Below, piece after piece: positions 40,301-49,030 of a stretch of DNA of 64,000 nt (position 1 is the stretch's first letter; every line of letters starts with the position of its first letter). The position numbers were made by a program, and so were the translations under genes. This stretch comes from Pyropia yezoensis (taxonomy: Eukaryota > Rhodophyta > Bangiophyceae > Bangiales > Bangiaceae), in contig CM020619.1 in the NCBI GenBank assembly GCA_009829735.1, positions 5,038,083 through 5,102,082 on the forward strand, in the 5' to 3' direction. Under the pieces are notes generated by a model, which saw only the letters and a list, made by a program, of their open reading frames with translations, was not told the origin of the DNA and searched no databases.

Positions 40301-40383
40301 GAGGTGGGGGGCGAGCGCGGAACAGCAGCAGCGGGGCCGCGGTTAGTACCGCTGCCGCTACCGCTGCTGCCGCCTCTCCCCAT
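37345..40383 (-). CDS. Large low-complexity protein with a CDCA7-like cysteine cluster
   Basis: 1012 residues from the first in-frame ATG (40383, MGRGGSSGSGSG); 40044 (MDVFVGLPAS) is a second candidate start. Most of the chain is Gly/Ala/Pro/Ser-rich with a basic KKSGGGSKKKKKKKSSSS stretch. The ordered part is split. MHCHNCSRRPSAESPHYACS and LCRKTICRRCIYVHGD (38.64-38.79 kb) come first. After a Gly-rich insert of about 130 residues, TWVCFHCRGVCPPRAQCHTY follows (about 38.2-38.3 kb). C-x2-C, C, C-x2-C, then W-x-C-x2-C-R-G-x-C is the order of the zf-4CXXC_R1 domain of CDCA7-type chromatin proteins. The long insert and loss of some residues make this tentative. If correct, a nuclear DNA-binding protein. 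Confidence 0.6.
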   Translation of the reverse strand: MGRGGSSGSGSGTNRGPAAAVPRSPPTSPLLHVPAVPLGRRDGQAGHLGTAGGPPTHKTRAGPGGERVDVGRGGGTSLSVTTRSRVPADVGVSSPALRVLWTRGVVSGGDRGGMDVFVGLPASAPATPVAMRGVLDDSPRGVDGGCGSSSAHTPPLPGSVDGALPDFPDALHSPLTFTAASPPRGLGGPGGGPLGGGVDVYGLQRHPPLSTVLYNEPYGGGDASGRGGGAGSKAASPPFMQLPSASAGSMGSAGVPLFPPMPPLTVTPVAGATGGVGGCGGGNGGPDVDGLGGCPPRPAAPAAPASWFAKAWAGATAGPPPPLSGLAAGLATVNDVMSPSADDFDLTAALGGTAAGVGNEGLDCAGGVAASASMQVSPMSPFVVGHPLPSLDDIGSVSWGGVRGSVPLPVDMPMAVPRRGAKRGGNRAPAVGPAKGAIGPAAVPAGISSARSGAGSGVGMGVAGGGNGSGSCGPASKITKKSGGGSKKKKKKKSSSSGGGGAVAPQGQGAGAAAVAAAAAGSRRPRTYTAPVPSMHCHNCSRRPSAESPHYACSNLAVGLCRKTICRRCIYVHGDASAEGLPGMSSAPFPLSSATSPAASIGDPGRSAGRPGVGGGDDGRDEHGGGRGHGGPALGGRGTGVDSRGGGSGKDSRGGGGGGGGGAKSKPPATNGGVGSRDGGDPAPSSGSGNPLVIGGDSSSTWVCFHCRGVCPPRAQCHTYARTTVRRRLGQVKHRKPKTAAAVTGGDGPQPTGAASGGRRRAQRGSNGSPAASGGTAPRSASGSAAPSSGAAGRLTPVNGSYNAMDAALPVRPPPPKGGRTSRRARASGGAAARGAAAAAATPSGRVGGGGSGGGGSGEAGRPAANAANDLLLSSTYPLGERGADLAALSQSLIASPDSWSTASMSVEVGSTLPGGPLGGLGLHVGDDDDHPLLLASLDVLARVGDGVGVGGGSGDGGVGGIGDSGTLLAASLSAAAALDSPDGRDLYFPLGVDGTGVGGGDGFAFGVPALL

Positions 40384-41687
40384 CCCAGCCACAGGGGCAG
40401 GCAGCGCGCAGAAGAGGGGCCTGTGCGTGCCAACCTGGCGCGGGTCGACGCGCGCCCTCTGCTCGCGTGGCGACGGGCTTCCCCCTGCCTGAACGCCCTC
40501 CCCCAGCCTGCCCGCCCTCCCCAGCCTGCCCGCCCTCCCCTTCCCCCGCCAGCGCCACACGTGGTGGACCGGCGCCTCCCCCACCCCACTAGCAGCGCGG
40601 GGCTAGACGGCGCGGTCGGCGAGTCAAGTCGGCAACCCCCGCCGAGAAGCGTGACGGCGGCGGCGACACCCAGTGGAGAAGGAGGGAAGGCGACGAGAGG
40701 GCCAAGTCCACACGGCCTCTCCCCACCCGCACGCCCATCCAAGTCCCCCCCCCCCACCCTCACTCCCTACCCCGTCCCCCTCCTCCCATCACCAACCTTC
40801 CCACGCCGCTACCCGCAAACCCCATCTCGGCCGCCTGCCTCACCCGGCAGCGCAAACGTCCCCCAGAACAACGCGCTGGCACCATCAAGTCGCGCGAGTG
40901 ACGGCGCCGACCGGCACGGGGGGAAGATCCGACTCGACCGCAGCGGGCAGGCGGGAAGGGGGGGCGGCGTTTGCGGGCAGGCGGTCGGCAATGGCAGGGA
41001 TGGGAACGGGTGAGGGCAGCACCGGGGGGGCACACGCCCGCAGCCGGGACCGGCGGAGGACGCCGGACCCCCCCACAGCGGCAAGTCGCGGCACCTCACC
41101 CTCCCGGGGCGGCATCGGTTGCAGCGGCGGCACGCTGCAGGGGCATCGAAGATAGGGGGGAGGGGAATGGGGAGGGGGGGCGGGCGGCGGCCTCAGTCTC
41201 GCCCCGATTCAATGAAGCGCCTGGGCAGAGGAGCCCACTTGGCCCCGCGGGGATGGGGCGGGGAGAGCAGGCGGACGACGCAGCGTGGGCCGACGTGACG
41301 TGGAGTTGACTTGGCGTGGGTGTGGACACGTCGCCCTGTGCCCTTGCAACGGCAGGCGAAGTGCGCGGGGACGACGGGATAACGAATTGGTGGGTGATTG
41401 GCCACTCAGTACCTGCAGGAAATACGTACAGCTGTGTCAGAAATGCCACAGCCCCTGACAATGACCAGTACTGACTGTAGCCCCTCCTCGGGCACAGCGG
41501 TTGGCTGAATCCACAAGTGACTCCAGTCCAGTGGCATCGAAATTGGGAGGCTGGCGATCATTTTGTCGCACTCTCGTCTTTTGGGAGCACGACTTATAAA
41601 AGTATTTTACTCGGCAAATGTACTGTTGGCGTCTGGATGATATAAATATATGAACTGTTGCTCGCAATCTGCTTCCCATGCCCCCCC
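40384..41687. other. Upstream region of the zinc-finger gene, no gene seen
   Basis: GC-rich to about 41.4 kb, then a drop in GC. A TATAAATATATGA box at 41641-41653 precedes the short ORF described next. Confidence 0.5.
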
Positions 41688-42194
41688 ATGATCTCCATCT
41701 GCCTGTCTTTTCTCTGTCGCTCCGCACCCCTCTATCCCTGTCCATACAGTGTCCGCTTCCCCCCCTGTCCGTGTCGAATCTCTTCGTCTTCCAATGCGAA
41801 CTTATATATCTTTCCTTCACCTCTCCGGGACGCAGCGGGCGTCAAGGTGGCCTCTACTCGGCTGGGCTCGACGTTTGGTACTTATTCTGGAAGGCGCCAC
41901 GTTATTGAACTGTTCGTCGCGAACGACCCGTCGAGGCTGTGTCGGGAGCAGCGCAACCAAACCTGGGAGCTCATCAGTAGGGTGAACATCACGCGGCTGT
42001 CGTCGAAGACGACGGTCCGTCGCCGTTCAGTCGTCTCTCATACCGTGACGCTGTCCCGCCAATTCCGGACGGCGGTGTGGACGCATGACCGCCACGGCAC
42101 GCTTGAGGTGCACGCTAGTGACTCTATCGCGAGCCGGCCGCCGCGGACGTCCCCTGCGTCTGTACGTATGCGCGCGAGCAGCACAGTCGCCTGA
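41688..42194 (+). CDS. Hypothetical small ORF, unrecognised
   Basis: 168 residues if it starts at ATG 41688 (MISICLSFLC). It lies about 35 bases after a TATAAATATATGA sequence. The second half (GVKVASTRLGSTFGTYSG, then HVIELFVANDPSRLCREQRN) has ordinary protein composition. No domain is recognised. It ends about 125 bases before a TIR-like sequence (42319), so it may be a fragment of an older insertion. Confidence 0.25.
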   Translation: MISICLSFLCRSAPLYPCPYSVRFPPCPCRISSSSNANLYIFPSPLRDAAGVKVASTRLGSTFGTYSGRRHVIELFVANDPSRLCREQRNQTWELISRVNITRLSSKTTVRRRSVVSHTVTLSRQFRTAVWTHDRHGTLEVHASDSIASRPPRTSPASVRMRASSTVA

Positions 42195-42358
42195 CGGGCG
42201 ACGCAGACTTCAACGACGTCGCGCTGTCGGTGGCGTCACATAAATTTCTCGTCTGGTTGGGCATCCAGCAAAACTGCACCACCGGCGACAGGCCAAGATG
42301 CCTACGGGCGTTGGCCGGCGCAGTGGGGCTCAAGCCATGTACAGTACATACATATGTA

Positions 42359-42385
42359 CAGTCAGTGAGCAAATGTATCCGTACG
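42359..42385 (+). repeat. Left TIR, Tc1/mariner-type
   Basis: CAGTCAGTGAGCAAATGTAT then CCGTACG. It mirrors 47596-47622. The preceding TA is the target duplicate. Confidence 0.8.
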
Positions 42386-42457
42386 GATCGGCAAGAATCG
42401 AGATTCGCGCGGATCTCATTGCTGCTATCCAATCATCTATTCTACGCCATGGGCTGG

Positions 42458-42652
42458 TCAGTACTTGGTGCTGGCACCCCCCACGTCGGTTACGTTCTGC
42501 ACCCGTTGAGGCATCGACTCCACCAGCGCCTTAAAAAAGACGTGAGGACTCCATTGTTCACCCCCGCCGCCCGCAGCACAATGCAAGGCGCTTGGCCTCG
42601 TTCTGATCCGACAGAGGACGATTCACGGTTATTGGTGGCTTAAGCCAAGGCT
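42458..42652 (-). pseudogene. Tc1/mariner transposase C-terminal remnant
   Basis: Reading leftward, VNRPLSDQNEAKRLAL is in one frame. QWSPHVFFKALVESMPQRV, then QNVTDVGGASTKY and a stop at 42458-42460, are in another. The first resembles the linker before the Tc1 catalytic core (K-P-L-L-T-x-x-N-x-x-K-R-L). The last is the typical Tc1 C-terminus (SMPxR...GxxTKY). The whole DDE core between them is missing, so this copy was already an internal deletion. Confidence 0.65.
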
Positions 42653-43199
42653 CAGGGCGCGTCCCAGATTCCAACTCCTACTTAGATACATTTATATGGA
42701 GGCCTTGTCTGGAGTTCAACCTACTGCAGTCCTACGGTTTTGCTGGCACCCAGACGCATGCGAGGTGTGCTCGACCTTTTAACTCGCTGGAAGACGGGTC
42801 TCCGAGTCGCCCGCGTCCGCGGCTTGTCCGACGTTTGCGTCAGCCGAGGGTGAGCGCGCCACTTTCTGCGTGGGAGGGTCGCGCCTTTTACATTTTTTTC
42901 AGCGCGCGCGCGCCAGTTTTGCGCTATGGAGCGGCGGCGTGGCCAGTCGTCCACAGGGCAGGTGGCAGTGCCTTATGTAAAGAGACGCTTGCGCCCCCTG
43001 TGGACTCCTAGCTGAGGACCTTCTTGTCTCGTCCCGTTCATGTGCCGCTCTGTTCTATCTGCCCACGCCCCCCCTCCTCTTCTCCCCGTCTCCCCCCCCC
43101 CTCGCCTCTGCCCCTCCCGCCCCCCACCTGTCCTCCTTCCCCATCCCCCCCCCTCCGAGCATCTTTCCCCCTTTCTCATCTCGAGAAGTCCGTCTGCGT

Positions 43200-44099
43200 A
43201 TGGGAGGTGGCATGGCGGGCAAGAAGACTGGGACTGGTGGCGCGGCCTCGACCTCTCGGTCGAAGAACTTCACTCCCGGGGAGTGTATCGGTGTGCTGAC
43301 GGCGGCTGAAACCCACTGGGCGGCGTACCGGGGCAGCCGTACGGGCGACAAGAAGCGCCGGTCTGCTGCGGCTTTGCTGGAGGCCTTTGTCCGCGCAACG
43401 CCGGCTAAGGACCGCCACCTGGCGCAGACGCGCACGGCAGACAGCATCAACAAGAAGATCAAGAATATGCGGTCGCGCTACATGGACACGTGTCAGGCAC
43501 TGAAGTCGACCGGTATGAGCACGGCCCAACGGGAGGACCTCTTGATCAAGTTTGGGGGCGCTGAGCTGTATGACCTCGCTCGGGAGGCATTCAAGACATC
43601 CCACGTGTCGACGCAGCTTACGGTCCGAGAGCCGGTGGACCTCACTGCCGCGGCGCCCACCGCCACCGGCGAGACCGGCTCCACCACTGTTGTGCCGCCG
43701 CCTACCGCTGGCGGGCGTGAGGTACGCCCAGCTGGTTCCGGGAACACTGGTGGGGACAGCGTTGAGGACGTGGAGGAGGAGGATGGGCCTGGAAGCGATG
43801 GGGGCAGTGCAGGAAGCGATGGCGACGAGGACGTGGAGAGCGGCACGGAGAGAGCGCCCGAGACGGCTCCCAGTCATGGTGGCGCCCAGCGCACCGCCAG
43901 CGCTGGTGAGATTGCTGCGGCCGCATCACCGGTCAAGAGAGCCAAGCGCGACACTGCGGTCGGGCTCTTCCGCGAGTACATCACGGAGAAAATGCGCCCC
44001 GCGGCTGTCGGGGAGGCGGGGGGCACGACTGACAGTGATGTGCGTCAAGCGCTGGTCAATATGATCAATGCATACGCGGACAAGGCGCGTCGGGGGTAG
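43200..44099 (+). CDS. SANT/Myb-like partner protein of the Harbinger element
   Basis: 299 residues from the ATG at 43200 (MGGGMAGKKTGTGG). Residues about 20-110 form a helical SANT/trihelix-like domain: FTPGECIGVLTAAETHWAAY, LLEAFVRATPAKDR, TADSINKKIKNMRSRYMDTC. A long acidic/Gly-rich linker follows (EDVEEEDGPGSDGGSAGSDG). The C-terminal helix (AVGLFREYITEKMRP...ALVNMINAYADKARRG) could contact the transposase. In this superfamily the Myb-like protein brings the transposase to the TIRs and the nucleus. No breaks are visible. Family membership rests on context as much as on sequence. Confidence 0.65.
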   Translation: MGGGMAGKKTGTGGAASTSRSKNFTPGECIGVLTAAETHWAAYRGSRTGDKKRRSAAALLEAFVRATPAKDRHLAQTRTADSINKKIKNMRSRYMDTCQALKSTGMSTAQREDLLIKFGGAELYDLAREAFKTSHVSTQLTVREPVDLTAAAPTATGETGSTTVVPPPTAGGREVRPAGSGNTGGDSVEDVEEEDGPGSDGGSAGSDGDEDVESGTERAPETAPSHGGAQRTASAGEIAAAASPVKRAKRDTAVGLFREYITEKMRPAAVGEAGGTTDSDVRQALVNMINAYADKARRG

Positions 44100-44505
44100 A
44101 CACAGGTCTCGCATCAAGATTTTACGACGTACGTGTTCTCCTCTTGACTCTTGAAACAGTAAAAGGACACCACGCGCGGACTCCGGTTGACCCAATGCAG
44201 TAGGTCCAATCACCACCTTGACTGGCGGTCTCCGTCGCCAGTGACCACCACAATGGTTCTAATCCACCGCCCGGCCGCGCCCACTCCGCGTGGGCCGCCA
44301 CCCCCGCCCCTCGTCATTGCTCATTGACAAAGGCGTCCCCATAGGTGCGCCGGGCGCTCCGCCGCATCAGTACCCACCCACGCCCCTGCACGCGCCCTCC
44401 GCCCTCTTCGCCGTGCGAGGTGGGCCGCCTGCTCTGGTGACTTCCGCCCACTTCCCACCCCTACAGCCCCGCCGCCCATCACCCTGCCCCGACTACAAAC
44501 AGGCA
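44100..44505. other. Convergent gap inside the Harbinger element
   Basis: Between the SANT gene end and the transposase end. No ORF supported. Confidence 0.6.
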
Positions 44506-46471
44506 CTACTCGGTAGTGTCCACCCACGGCAACCCGAGGGCCTTCACCAACTCGATTCGGCGCTGAGCACCCTCCGAGGTGACCGAGTCGTCGCAGTCAG
44601 GCGCAGGGTAGGCGGTGTCCTCCTCCTCGGTGTCTGCTCCGGCCTCCTCATCGTAAGCACCGTGCCGCTCCTCCAAAAAATTGTGGAGAGTGACACAGAG
44701 CTCCTGCACACTGGCCGCCAGAGTTGGGTGCGCGTATATCATACGTAGGACGTGCCATCGTCCCTTAAGTCTCCCGAACGCGTTCTCGACCACCACACGC
44801 ATTTTCGCGTGCTGGTGATTAAACCGTCGCATGGACGCGACATTCGGGCCGTGCATGTCTGCTTCTCGGAATGGGGTGATCTACCGCGGGACGTGGGGGG
44901 GTGCGGGTGCACAGCAGGTAGACCAGAACGCACATTGGCAAGGGGGGGGGGCGGGGGGTGGACGGGAAGGAGCAGCCAGAAAAATAATGTACAGACATAG
45001 CGGTCAGTGTCCGTGGTTACCGAAGCGCACAGGTTGGTCACCGATGAGCGAAAGACGTCTGCGAACGTCGCCCACGGCAATTGCCCCTTTTCCCTCACAG
45101 AGATAGAGCCAAACACAACGAGAGCTGAAGCGCCCTCCAGTGTCCGCCACCTGTCGCTGATTCCCCCGCCCTCCCCCCCGGCCCTTGGTCTACCCCTCCC
45201 TCGCAGACCCAGCCCGCCTTGCCAGCAGACCTCCCAAGCCACGAGTTCTCCTCTCCCAACCGCACATAGCACCCTTCCCCCGCCCGTTTCTGAGCAGAAA
45301 CTCACCAGAAATGGCGCCAGCGCAAAGCCGGCATCGCCAAGAATAAACTCTCCGTCCTCCAATGGGGACAGGGAGCTGTCGGGATTGAGCATCGCTCGAT
45401 ACCACGACCGTCCCTTGAAGGCCATCGAGTCCCCACGCGATCCAGGGAAACCACCAACGAAGAAGCGCACCTGCAGAGTGTCTGTGATGGCAATCAACAG
45501 AAGAGAGCAGCGCTAGTGTCTGTCGGTAAAGTCCTCTTTATGCTCCCCAAATGGGGTAAGCAGAGGGGTGTGACAACCATCTACAGCTCCGCAGCTACAC
45601 CAGGAAAAGCGCGCGGACAGAGGGGCGATGCGCCAGCCAGGTCAGTACCGGATGGGGGTGTGTCCACACCAAACGGGGTACATCGGTGGAGATATCGGGA
45701 TGGAAAAAAAAGGAAGGAGCAGTATACGTACATGCCACGCCACCCGGCAAGGTTCCCGCCGGTGAGGCGAGAAAAGTCGATACCGATCCTCTTGCGCTCC
45801 ATCTTGTTCGGCCAGGAGGGAGGGGGCAGGCCACGCAGCATGGCCTGCACCACAGGGGCGCAAAACTTGGCAAAAGTCGACTCTGCCACGTCTACAGCCC
45901 GTGCTACGACACGCTGCCGCCCACCCTGCGCCAGCCAAAATAAAACAGCAAAGCATCGCCATTGCGGGGGAAGGGTCGCCGGCCCACGGGAAGAAGCAGG
46001 AAAGTGGGGCATCGCACGAGCCACAAGGTCGTCGAAGTGTGCCGGAGTCATTCGCACATCTCGAAAGAAAGCTCTCTGTTCAACACTCTTCTTAAAGAAA
46101 CGACCCACAAGATCCCTCGCATGGGGCGCACACCTATTGCTCTGACCACATATATCGGCTAAGTCAGCCAGCTCCGCAAGCTCCATCAGCTCACACGCAC
46201 TCCACCGACCCTCACCCTCCCCCACCACGACAGCAGAAAAGGTACGCAGAGCAGCCAGCAACTCCCCACAATCCTTGTCGTCTGGCTCCAGCGCGGTGAG
46301 CATGGCCACTACCGCTTGCTCCCAATCCATCAGAGGAGCACCCTCCCCGAGGCCGCACAGCTTGATGGCAGCGTCATATACCCCCAGCACGTACGAAGGC
46401 TCCTTGAGGTCGGGGTCCACGTCCGCTGCCGCACGTAGGAAGTCCACAACACCACGAGGGAGAGCGTCCAT
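44506..46471 (-). pseudogene. PIF/Harbinger DDE transposase, three exons, one premature stop
   Basis: Exons (minus): 46471-45732, 45594-45306, 44880-44506. The introns are 45595-45731 (GTACGT...GTGTAG) and 44881-45305 (GTGAGT...GCGGTAG). Splicing gives 467 codons. Exon 1 carries the N-terminal helical region (FFRDVRMTPAHFDDLVARAM; FWLAQGGRQRVVARAVDVAE). The exon 1/2 junction builds GWRGICGAVDGCHTPLLTPF, the first catalytic Asp block. FFVGGFPGSRGDSMAF and ILGDAGFALAPFL give the GSxxDS block and the second Asp. Exon 3 gives TPFREADMHG and FNHQHAKMRVVVENAFGRLK with the Glu. A TAG at 45513-45515 (FTDRH, stop, RCSLLLIAI) interrupts exon 2, probably a CAG-to-TAG change. Otherwise intact. Confidence 0.85.
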
Positions 46472-47044
46472 GTTGCCCGGCCGGATCCCCCAGGGAGGGC
46501 GCGCCGGTACGCCGCGGAGGCAGCAGTGTGCAGATCAACCGCTGGAGAGGGGGGGGGGGGGGAGGGGGGGGGGGGGGGGGGGGGGGGGGAGAGGGAAGTG
46601 AGAGAGCAGGAGGATGAGCGGCGTGGGGGAGCAGGGGTGAGGATCGGAGTGGGAAATCAGGCGGGGGTTACGGTGGAAGGAGCAGAAGAGTAGACCAGAG
46701 CGAGGGGGAGGGGGGGGAGGGAGAGGCAGAAATGGGCGAAGGAGGGGGTGGGGCGGGGGGGCAGACGCGCGGCGTAGCGCGTCCGCGGCGGGCAACCGGT
46801 GGCGCCGCCGTCATGAGGCGGCGTGCGTCGTTGCGAGGAGCAATGGAACCGCGACTTGAAATGGAATGAACAGTGAACGGCCGTCTCAGGGAAGTGACTC
46901 AGGCTCAGGATCTGAGAAGCCGCCATGGGGGTGTCTCAGACTCAAACCAGGTTTGAGTCGCTTTGTGGCTCCGTTGAGTCGCTTCATATGAAAGTCCATT
47001 TAAGTCGAGTGCTGAGTCGATTCGACTGTGAATGGTCCTCAGGT
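46472..47044. other. 5' flank of the Harbinger transposase
   Basis: G-rich tracts at 46549-46589. AAGCGACTCAA-type subterminal repeats occur near 46960-47030. No separate gene. Confidence 0.5.
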
Positions 47045-47426
47045 AGGGTGTGTTAGCGGCCACCCGGGACTCAAACCCCATGGCCTTGACGGCCCACCGG
47101 GTCGTCCGGGTTGACACAGGACCCGTCTCGGAGCACCCACCCCCCTGAGTGCGCGTCCGGTAGACTGTCTTCGTCAAAGAACCAATGGAGGTAAAGCGGT
47201 TATAATCCAACTGTCGGCGCAGGGAGCGCAGGGAGGGCCCCGTCATGACATTCAGCCGGCCCCGCTTTTCCACCCTAGCAGCGCTTTCCTTCGTCCGCAC
47301 CACCCAAGCCGTGTAAGTGATGATGCTTTTTGTCAGCCCGAGCGCCGTACCAATGGCACCCAGTGACTATCCCTGACGGAGCAGCGTCGCGATCGTGTCT
47401 CTCTCGCCGGAGGACAGGGGACGACG
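47045..47426 (-). pseudogene. Tc1/mariner transposase N-terminal (HTH) remnant
   Basis: Minus strand reads PLSSGERDTIATLLRQG, stop (TAG at 47367-47369), SLGAIGTALGLTKSIITYTA, then VVRTKESAARVEKRGRL. This is the paired helix-turn-helix layout of Tc1/mariner DNA-binding domains. The second HTH follows (GPVSTRTTRWAVKAMGFESR). The match ends near 47045 where Harbinger-side sequence begins. It sits about 170 bp inside the right TIR, as expected for the start of such a transposase. Its last codons overlap in content with the start of the left remnant (NTPYLR versus NRPLSD). Confidence 0.65.
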
Positions 47427-47595
47427 TGAGCGTATCCCCATTGTGTTTGGTGGGCGCCCCACGCTCCAGGGGAGTTAGCTGTCGGAGGGCGCAGGTGCTG
47501 GTGCGTAGGGAGGCGAAGTCGAGAAATGTGGCGCGCACTGATGCAAGGAGGCGGGTGGGGCCACTTGATCCGGGATGGAAAAAATGTTGCAAAAA

Positions 47596-47622
47596 CGTAC
47601 GGATAATTTTGCTCACCGACTG
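47596..47622 (-). repeat. Right TIR, Tc1/mariner-type
   Basis: Reverse complement begins CAGTCGGTGAGCAAAATTAT then CCGTACG. It is followed by TA (47623-47624). Confidence 0.8.
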
Positions 47623-47624
47623 TA

Positions 47625-48089
47625 CATGCACAGTACATACATATGTACCTTCCTGACCGCCGATTTGACGTGCAGTGGCTTTTGCAGCCGCTGCACAAGG
47701 GTCGCGACTGCGGTACTTATAATCAGATAATTAATTCAATGTGGCACTGAAATAATCGAAACCAACAGAGGCCCTTCCTTAATTATTAACGAGATCGCCA
47801 CGTGTCTCAATCTCCACGGCGGGTTTTGGCAAGAGCACCCCTTCGCAGTGCAGCATGCGACAGGACGGTATTTTGTAGTGAGGCCTGGCGCGCGTAGGTA
47901 TAGTGCGTCCCGTAAAAAGTGGACGTGCTCGTGTAGTGATCATGTCAAAAATCGGCCACTGGACCAATCAAACCCACACTGCACGACCCGTGCACGTCCA
48001 CTTTTTACGGGACGCACAATACAGCACTGTGGGGCGGCAGAAGAGGTCCGTTCGCAGACGCGGCAAGCTGCGGGAGAAGAGCCCCCCGG
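47625..48089. other. Spacer between the Tc1 nest and the short TIR element
   Basis: A palindrome (GTGCAG...CTGCAC) lies near 47670-47696. The inverted pair GTGCGTCCCGTAAAAAGTGG (47904-47923) and CCACTTTTTACGGGACGCAC (47998-48017) brackets about 75 bp, which looks like a small fold-back element. No gene. Confidence 0.5.
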
Positions 48090-49027
48090 CGCAGCGGATC
48101 TAAAACCGTGTATCTTATTTTCCGTGCATCGGGCCCGAACAGGCGTGCACGGGATTGCAGGGGGGCGCCCAGGGGCCCCGTAAAGCCCGATTTCCGCGTG
48201 CAAGAGCGCGCACGGCCGCGTTATGACCGTGCTTCCTCCTCGTTTTTTTTTCTCTCCTCGACGACCGTCATCAGGACGACAAGGCCTACCTTCTCATGTA
48301 AAGAACGGTCATATTCGTTCTGCAGCGGCCGAGATCGCCTCTTTTTTGCAGACTGTTGCAGGCCCCTTTTCACGAGAAATGCGCCTGTTTGCAGGGTCGC
48401 GCATTTCGGCCTGCAGCGCATGACCAGCCCGCTGTCCCGTTCGTTTCAGGCACTGCTATCCGATACTCGTTCCTGTCGAAATTTTGCGCAACCCGTGCTC
48501 TCCACTTGTGCTTGCACGTGCAACGGAGCGCTATTTTTGCATTTCTTGAACACGTGCTGTGCAGGGTTTGTGCAACTCTTCCGTGCTGCGCGATCGTTTT
48601 CGTCGCACAGGCGCATGTTCCGACGTGCCCTCCCCCCTCAGAGTGCGTCCAGCGCACTTCCAAGGACTCACCGCCCAGTTGCGCGCGTCAGCTGATCCGT
48701 AGCACAGCGATATGAGAATTGGGGCTGCTATGCTGCAGCACGTTTCTTGCACGAACGAGTTATGGTGTGCACGGCACGGCTAATTTCATTCACGTGTTGT
48801 GCGGAGGCAGCCGCAGGCCCCATGTTCTGCGCAGTTCGGGCCTCACCTCGAAATGTGCATGCCCTGCAGCGTTTTACATGATGCCAAGGCGTGCTCCGCA
48901 GGCAATGTGAAATTTTACGGCTTGCAGAAGCGGCGACGCCCGGGCCCGGGGGCCTGCAAACACGCACTGGACAGTGCGCGCACGTGCCGGCACGGAAAAT
49001 AAGATACACAGTTTAAGACCCGCTGCG
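48090..49027. mobile_element. Non-autonomous TIR element (MITE-1), 3-bp TSD CGG
   Basis: Left end CGCAGCGGATCTAAAACCGT pairs with the reverse of the right end CGCAGCGGGTCTTAAACTGT. Homology continues through GTATCTTATTTTCCGTGC, about 35 of 38 positions. CGG flanks both sides (48087-48089 and 49028-49030). There is no coding capacity of note. Its first 300 bp are collinear with the sequence starting at 56324: GCATCGGGCCCGAA, GACGACC...GTCATC/GTCGTC, CAT[AG]TAAAGA and GCCGAGATCGC occur in the same order. This supports descent from that larger element by internal deletion. Confidence 0.8.
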
Positions 49028-49030
49028 CGG

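Larger units (their letters stand above)
42653..47044 (-). mobile_element. PIF/Harbinger transposon body (SANT gene plus DDE transposase); ends approximate
   Basis: PIF/Harbinger elements typically carry a DDE_4-type transposase and a Myb/SANT-like DNA-binding partner. Both are here, convergent (43200-44099 plus, 46471-44506 minus). Exact TIRs were not resolved. A weakly matching pair (ACTTAGATACATTTATATGG near 42680; reverse ACTTAAATGGACTTTCATAT near 46987-47010) is a candidate. Long G tracts lie upstream of the transposase (46549-46589). Confidence 0.6.
42359..47622 (-). mobile_element. Tc1/mariner-type element with a nested PIF/Harbinger insertion
   Basis: Facing TIRs start CAGTC[AG]GTGAGCAAA at 42359-42385 and (reverse) 47596-47622, matching at 24 of 27 positions. 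TA lies on both outer sides (42357-42358 and 47623-47624), the standard Tc1/mariner duplication. Both flanks carry ACAGTACATACATATGTAC, so the empty site reads as a tandem repeat and both ends belong to one insertion. Transposase pieces in minus orientation lie just inside each TIR (42458-42652 and 47045-47426). The 4.4 kb between them holds a Harbinger gene pair. Confidence 0.75.

Noticed and set aside
42359..42385. First read as the TIR of the PIF/Harbinger element
   Set aside because: The CAGTC...GTGAGCAAA start with TA duplicates and adjacent Tc1 HTH and C-terminal text fit Tc1/mariner. Harbinger usually duplicates 3 bp.
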